Part shown: positions 1 to 5,167 of the stretch, piece after piece
How positions within the stretch are numbered: the first letter of the stretch is position 1
How the letters are laid out: the number at the start of each line of letters is the position of its first letter
Origin: Myxococcales bacterium
Lineage (GTDB): Bacteria; Myxococcota; Myxococcia; Myxococcales; Anaeromyxobacteraceae
Direction of reading: 5' to 3'
NCBI GenBank assembly: GCA_021779335.1
Contig: JAJYAW010000242.1
Location: 1 to 5,167, forward strand
Length of the DNA: 5,167 nucleotides
Program-made: the position numbers and the translations under genes
The notes under the pieces: model-generated
The model's input: the letters and a program-made list of their open reading frames with translations, nothing else
Told to the model about the DNA's origin: nothing
The model's database searches: none

Positions 1-854
1 CGCCGCGGGCCCTGGCGCTCGACGCCGCCGGCGGCGCGGTGGCCGGCGCGGCGCTGGGCGGGCTCGCCTCGGGCTGGGGGCTGCAGCAGGTGGTCATGGG
101 CGCGGTGGTCGGCGCCGCCCTGGCGGTCACCGTGCTCGGCACCCACGGCGACGAGCGGCGGCGGGTGCTGGCCATCTTCCTGACCGCCTTCTTCGTGGTC
201 TTCTTCTGGGCCGCCTACGAGCAGGCCGGCTCCTCGATGAACCTCTTCGCCGACAAGCACACCGACCTCGACGTCCTGCGCTGGAGGATCCCCTCGACCT
301 GGTTCCAGTCGGTCAACGCGGTCTTCATCGTGGTCTTCGGGCCCGTCTTCGCCGCGCTCTGGGTCTGGCTGGCGCGCCGGGGCCGCGAGCCCTCCACGCC
401 GGTCAAGATGGTCCTCGGCCTGGCGCTGCTCGGCGTCGGGTTCCTCTTCCTGGTGGCCGGCGGCGCCCGCGCCGACGGCGGCGCCCTGGTGAGCCCGCTC
501 TGGCTGGTGGCGGCCTACGCCTTCCACACCTTCGGCGAGCTGTGCCTCTCCCCGGTCGGCCTCTCCTACGTGACCAAGATCGCCCCGGCCCGCTTCGCCT
601 CGCTCCTCATGGGCGCCTGGTACCTGGCCAACGCGGCCGCCAACAAGCTGGCCGGCGCGCTGGCGGCCTACACGCCCACCCCCGGCGCGGCCCCGGCCGC
701 GCCGCAGGGCGGCCTCGGCGGCCTCCTCCAGCGCGCCAGCCAGACCAACGCCGGCTTCTTCACCCTCTTCGTCGTCATGAGCCTGGCCGCCGCCGCGGCC
801 ATGCTCCTCTTCGTGCCGCTGCTGAAGCGGCTCACCGCCGGCGTCAAGGCCTGA
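1..854 (+). CDS. POT/PTR2 family proton-coupled di-/tripeptide transporter, C-terminal part (5' truncated by window edge)
   Basis: This is an inner-membrane carrier expected to import di- and tripeptides with protons (POT/PTR2 branch of the major facilitator superfamily). The frame is open from the first full codon at base 3, giving 283 visible residues. POT proteins are usually about 450-520 residues, so roughly the N-terminal half is missing; the GTG at 39 is probably internal. Visible hallmarks are the TM7 signature FFWAAYEQAGSSMNLFA, with its Glu codon at 219-221, and the TM10 block FGELCLSPVGLS, with its Glu codon at 537-539. The second Glu matches the conserved TM10 glutamate of the family, implicated in peptide binding. 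About seven hydrophobic segments are visible, at roughly residues 30-46, 55-72, 104-124, 135-153, 164-185, 197-219 and 250-272. They fit one inserted helix plus TM7-TM12. An Ala/Pro/Gly-rich loop joins the last two. The M3 peptidase gene starts 31 bases after the stop, suggesting an operon. Substrate specificity cannot be read from the sequence. Confidence 0.9.
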   Translation, partial: PRALALDAAGGAVAGAALGGLASGWGLQQVVMGAVVGAALAVTVLGTHGDERRRVLAIFLTAFFVVFFWAAYEQAGSSMNLFADKHTDLDVLRWRIPSTWFQSVNAVFIVVFGPVFAALWVWLARRGREPSTPVKMVLGLALLGVGFLFLVAGGARADGGALVSPLWLVAAYAFHTFGELCLSPVGLSYVTKIAPARFASLLMGAWYLANAAANKLAGALAAYTPTPGAAPAAPQGGLGGLLQRASQTNAGFFTLFVVMSLAAAAAMLLFVPLLKRLTAGVKA

Positions 855-862
855 GCCGCGCC

Positions 863-878
863 CTCCAACCACCCGGAG
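863..878 (+). promoter_or_regulatory. Ribosome binding site of the M3 peptidase gene, with a small hairpin that could cover it
   Basis: GGAG at 875-878 lies 7 bases before the TTG at 886 and is the only Shine-Dalgarno-like site in the gap, so it decides that start. CTCC at 863-866 is its exact complement across an 8-base loop (867-874), forming a possible 4-bp hairpin that would occupy the site. The site itself is well supported; its occlusion is inference, because four base pairs are marginally stable. Confidence 0.6.
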
Positions 879-885
879 CCCGCCC

Positions 886-3027
<2,142 letters not shown>

Positions 3028-3039
3028 GCGGGCCGCGCC

Positions 3040-3049
3040 AGGATATCCT
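3040..3049. repeat. Perfect 10-bp palindrome AGGATATCCT between the two peptidase genes
   Basis: AGGATATCCT reads the same on both strands and is a small AT-rich island in an otherwise very GC-rich stretch, 12 bases after the M3 stop and 24 bases before the M28 start. TATCCT at 3044-3049 shares four of six bases with a sigma-70 -10 box, but I see no -35 partner at the right distance. It could be a small operator, a weak promoter element or chance. The palindrome is seen directly; any role is inference. Confidence 0.3.
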
Positions 3050-3051
3050 CC

Positions 3052-3068
3052 CTCCTCCCCCCAAGGAG
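3052..3068 (+). promoter_or_regulatory. Ribosome binding site of the M28 peptidase gene, with a hairpin that could cover it
   Basis: AAGGAG at 3063-3068, with a 5-base spacer to the ATG at 3074, is a strong Shine-Dalgarno sequence and supports that start. It follows a pure pyrimidine run at 3046-3062. Within that run CTCCT (3052-3056) is exactly complementary to AGGAG (3064-3068), giving a possible 5-bp hairpin with a 7-base loop that would mask the site. The binding site is solid; the masking is inference. Confidence 0.6.
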
Positions 3069-3073
3069 CCCAC

Positions 3074-4414
3074 ATGAGCACCCTCGCCGCGCTGGCCCTC
3101 TCGGTCTCCCTGACCGCCTCGCTCGCCCCCGACGTCCTCAGCCCGCGGGTGGCGGCGCTCGTCGCCGCCGTGGAGCCGGCCCGCCTGGAGGCCACGGTGG
3201 CGCGGCTCGTCTCCTTCGGCACGCGGAACACGCTCTCCGACGCCACCTCCGCGACGCGGGGCATCGGGGCGGCCCGGCGGTGGCTGGCCTCAGAGGCGGC
3301 CGCGCTCGCGGCCGCGCCGGGCTCGCGCCTGCAGCCCTTCGACGATCGCTTCACCACCGCGCCGGGGCCTCGCATCCCGCGCCCGGTCGAGCTCTGGAAC
3401 GTGGGCGTGCTGTTGCCCGGCACCGACCCGGCCCGGAGCCAGGAGGCCATCGTCCTGACCGGCCACTACGACTCGCGCGCCAGCGACGTGATGAACGCCA
3501 CCGGCGACGCGCCCGGCGCCGACGACGACGGCAGCGGCGTGGCCATGATCCTGGAGCTGGCGCGCGTCATGGCCCGCGACCGGCCGGCCGTCTCGGTCTA
3601 CTTCGTGGCGGTGGCCGGCGAGGAGCAGGGGCTGTTCGGCTCCACCCACCTGGCCCGGCGGCTGGTGGCGGAGGGGGTCCACGTGCTCGCCATGGCGTCG
3701 GTGGACACGGTGGGCAACGTGGTGGGCCAGGACGGCGTGCGCGACGACGTGGCGGTGCGCCTCTTCTCGGAGGGGGTCTCCACGGTGGAGACCGAGGCGG
3801 CCCGCAAGCTCCGCGAGGCGGTGGGCGGCGAGAACGACGGCCTGGCCCGCGAGTGGGCCCGCTACGTGGCGCGGGTGGGGACGCGCTACGTCGACAACCT
3901 CGACTTCTGGGTCATGCTGCGCCGCGACCGCCTCGCCCGCGGCTCGGACCACATGAGCTTCTCGCGCGAGGGGGTGGGCGCCATCCGGGTCACCGAGGCG
4001 CACGAGCACTACGACCGGCAGCACCAGGACCCGCGCGTGGTGGCGGGGCGCGCCTACGGCGACGACCTGGCCCACTACGACGCCGCGTACGGCGCGAAGG
4101 TGGGGCGCGGCCTGCTGGCGGCGGTGGCCACGCTGGCGGCGGCGCCGGCGCCGGTCCACGACGTGGTGCTGGGCGGCGCGGTCTCGCCCGACAGCCGGCT
4201 GCGCTGGACCCTCCCGGGTGACCCGCGCGTCGCCGGGGTGGTGCTCTACCGCCGCCGCGCCGACTCGGTGACCTGGCAGCGCGCCACGCTCCACCCCCGC
4301 GGCGACGCGCTGGTGGTGCGCGACCTCGTGCCCGACAGCTACGTCTTCGCGGTGGCCACCGTGGACGCCGAGGGGAACGAGAGCCTGCCGGCCTATCCCT
4401 CCAGGCTGGAGTGA
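3074..4414 (+). CDS. M28 family zinc aminopeptidase with C-terminal fibronectin-III-like domain, probably secreted
   Basis: The 446-residue product is a co-catalytic two-zinc exopeptidase of the M28 (aminopeptidase Y/S) family, which releases N-terminal amino acids. The ATG is set by AAGGAG 5 bases upstream. Residues 1 to about 18 form an uncharged hydrophobic leader with a plausible cleavage after SLA. The metal-site series is in order and complete: His131 in TGHYDS, bridging Asp151 in GADDDGSG, general base Glu183 and ligand Glu184 in GEEQGLFGS, Asp211 in VDTVGN, and His317 in RQHQD, preceded by the SDHMSFSREG block (Asp292, His293). These roles are assigned by analogy with Streptomyces griseus aminopeptidase. 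Residues about 355-446 look like a fibronectin-III beta-sandwich, with alternating hydrophobic strands, LRWTLP, VVLYRR and a closing YVFAVATVDAEGNES; such domains often mediate binding or spacing in exported enzymes. The gene lies 46 bases after the M3 gene and is probably co-transcribed with it. Substrate preference cannot be read from the sequence. Confidence 0.92.
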   Translation: MSTLAALALSVSLTASLAPDVLSPRVAALVAAVEPARLEATVARLVSFGTRNTLSDATSATRGIGAARRWLASEAAALAAAPGSRLQPFDDRFTTAPGPRIPRPVELWNVGVLLPGTDPARSQEAIVLTGHYDSRASDVMNATGDAPGADDDGSGVAMILELARVMARDRPAVSVYFVAVAGEEQGLFGSTHLARRLVAEGVHVLAMASVDTVGNVVGQDGVRDDVAVRLFSEGVSTVETEAARKLREAVGGENDGLAREWARYVARVGTRYVDNLDFWVMLRRDRLARGSDHMSFSREGVGAIRVTEAHEHYDRQHQDPRVVAGRAYGDDLAHYDAAYGAKVGRGLLAAVATLAAAPAPVHDVVLGGAVSPDSRLRWTLPGDPRVAGVVLYRRRADSVTWQRATLHPRGDALVVRDLVPDSYVFAVATVDAEGNESLPAYPSRLE

Positions 4415-4451
4415 GGCCGGCGCCCCCCGCCCCACCCCCAGGGGGCTGCCC

Positions 4452-4477
4452 GCCGGGAAGAGCGGGGCTCGCCCGGC
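4452..4477. terminator. Candidate bidirectional terminator hairpin between convergent genes
   Basis: GCCGGG (4452-4457) pairs perfectly with CCCGGC (4472-4477). Inside it, GAGC (4460-4463) pairs with GCTC (4467-4470) around a GGG loop. Two A's face one G as a small internal bulge, giving ten G/C-dominated base pairs. It lies in the 132-base gap between the end of the M28 gene and the stop of the minus-strand gene, where a terminator serving both strands is expected. Neither side carries a T-rich tract, so it is not a textbook intrinsic terminator; it may act as a 3'-end barrier or together with Rho. In DNA this rich in GC, hairpins also arise by chance. Confidence 0.4.
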
Positions 4478-4546
4478 CGCGCCCCCGGCCCACCACGCCG
4501 ACGCCTTCCCCACGGACGAGCCGGACGAGCTGCGGGAGTTCCGAGG

Positions 4547-5167
4547 CTAGGCCCCGGCCTGGGTCGAGGGCGGCCCGTCGGCCGGCGGCGAGCGCCGGGA
4601 CGCTCCACCGGCCCGGAGCCGGGGCACCAGGATGAGCGCGACGCCGGTGCAGGCGAAGGAGAGCATGAGCGTGGCGGGGCGGCCCCGCGGCAGGTCGTCG
4701 AGCAGGAGCTTGAGCCCCAGCATCACCAGCAGCGGCCAGGCGAGCCAGCCCGCCTCGCGCCCCGGCTCGCGCCGGCCCAGCCAGGCCGCCAGGATGGCGG
4801 CGCCCGCCAGCACCGCCGTGCGCGCCGTGCCCACCGCCCCGAGGTCCGCCTCGGGGCCGGGCGGGCCGAGCTGGGCGGCCGCCCAGCCGGCCACCACGCC
4901 CGCCGCGGAGAGCGCCACGATGGCGTCCAGGGCGAGCTGCGGCGCCCGCTGCAGCCAGGTGTCGCGCCCCTCGAGGCGCGCCGCCAGGATGGCCGCCGCG
5001 ATCAGGCAGGCCAGCACGCCCAGCGAGGCCGGCGGAAGCGCCGCCCAGGCCTGGCTCGCGGACGTGAAGAGGGTCACCAGGGCGTGGCCGAGGAGCCCGG
5101 CGCTGCCCGCCGCGGCCAGCCCGAGGAGGGCCGCCTGGGCCGCCAGCGTGCGGCGCTCGCGGGCGCG
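4547..5167 (-). CDS. Polytopic membrane protein of unknown function, C-terminal part (5' truncated by window edge)
   Basis: I do not recognise a characterised family. The frame is open from the right edge to a TAG at 4549-4547, giving 206 visible residues. A GTG at 5077 could be read as a start, but it has no Shine-Dalgarno sequence, and the 30 codons before it (RARERRTLAAQAALLG, then LAAAGSAGLLGHAL) are in frame and include a hydrophobic segment after a basic stretch. The gene therefore very likely begins beyond the window. About six membrane segments are visible, at roughly residues 8-30, 47-63, 79-98, 116-130, 140-156 and 165-181, followed by a short polar Pro/Ser/Ala-rich tail. The last two segments, with Lys153, Asp157 and Asp158 between them, recall the C-terminal end of predicted membrane proteins such as the DUF2339 group, but this is a weak resemblance from memory. 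It is convergent with the peptidase genes and probably not part of their operon. Confidence 0.7.
   Translation of the reverse strand, partial: RARERRTLAAQAALLGLAAAGSAGLLGHALVTLFTSASQAWAALPPASLGVLACLIAAAILAARLEGRDTWLQRAPQLALDAIVALSAAGVVAGWAAAQLGPPGPEADLGAVGTARTAVLAGAAILAAWLGRREPGREAGWLAWPLLVMLGLKLLLDDLPRGRPATLMLSFACTGVALILVPRLRAGGASRRSPPADGPPSTQAGA

Noticed and set aside
39..41. GTG as the start of the transporter gene
   Set aside because: The frame is open upstream to the window edge, and starting here would leave out the N-terminal half that POT carriers need; it is almost certainly an internal valine.
4435..4445. CCCCCAGGGGG palindrome after the M28 gene
   Set aside because: It would leave at most a 4-bp stem with a 3-base loop in a homopolymer-like C/G run; the hairpin at 4452-4477 is a much better terminator candidate.
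3290..4513. A 407-codon open frame on the minus strand opposite the M28 gene
   Set aside because: Same cause: the translation is His/Arg/Gly/Val-rich and without motifs, while the plus strand carries all M28 metal ligands in order.
5075..5077. GTG as the start of the minus-strand membrane protein
   Set aside because: No Shine-Dalgarno sequence precedes it, and the in-frame upstream codons encode a further hydrophobic segment, so the start lies outside the window.

Overview
The window is very GC-rich, at roughly three quarters G+C by eye. Its codons end almost always in G or C, and long spurious open frames appear on every strand. Composition, GGAGCCC-type ribosome binding sites and gene content suggest a high-GC Gram-negative bacterium. 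An Anaeromyxobacter-like myxobacterium (Myxococcota) is my best guess, but there is no phylogenetic marker here, so this is an inference.

Layout: (1) 1-854, plus strand, the C-terminal part of a POT/PTR2 proton-coupled di-/tripeptide transporter whose start lies left of the window. (2) 886-3027, plus strand, a complete M3-family zinc peptidase of the peptidyl-dipeptidase Dcp type, beginning at a TTG codon 31 bases after the transporter stop. (3) 3074-4414, plus strand, a complete M28-family zinc aminopeptidase with a C-terminal fibronectin-III-like domain, 46 bases after the M3 gene. (4) 4415-4546, a convergent intergenic gap with a strong GC hairpin that may be a two-way terminator. (5) 4547-5167, minus strand, the C-terminal part of an unrecognised polytopic membrane protein that runs off the right edge.

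The three plus-strand genes are closely spaced and functionally coherent. An exported dipeptide-releasing carboxypeptidase and an exported aminopeptidase could trim peptides outside the cytoplasm, and the POT carrier would import the resulting di- and tripeptides. They look like a small peptide-scavenging operon, although the promoter is not in view.

I see no mobile element, CRISPR array, RNA gene or obviously novel system; this is largely ordinary chromosome. Points worth a second look are the matching small hairpins that could cover the ribosome binding sites of both peptidase genes, two loop-length changes near the M3 active site, signal peptides without positive charge on both peptidases, a 10-bp AT-centred palindrome before the M28 gene, and a coding-like frame tail sharing a CTAG with the stop of the minus-strand gene.
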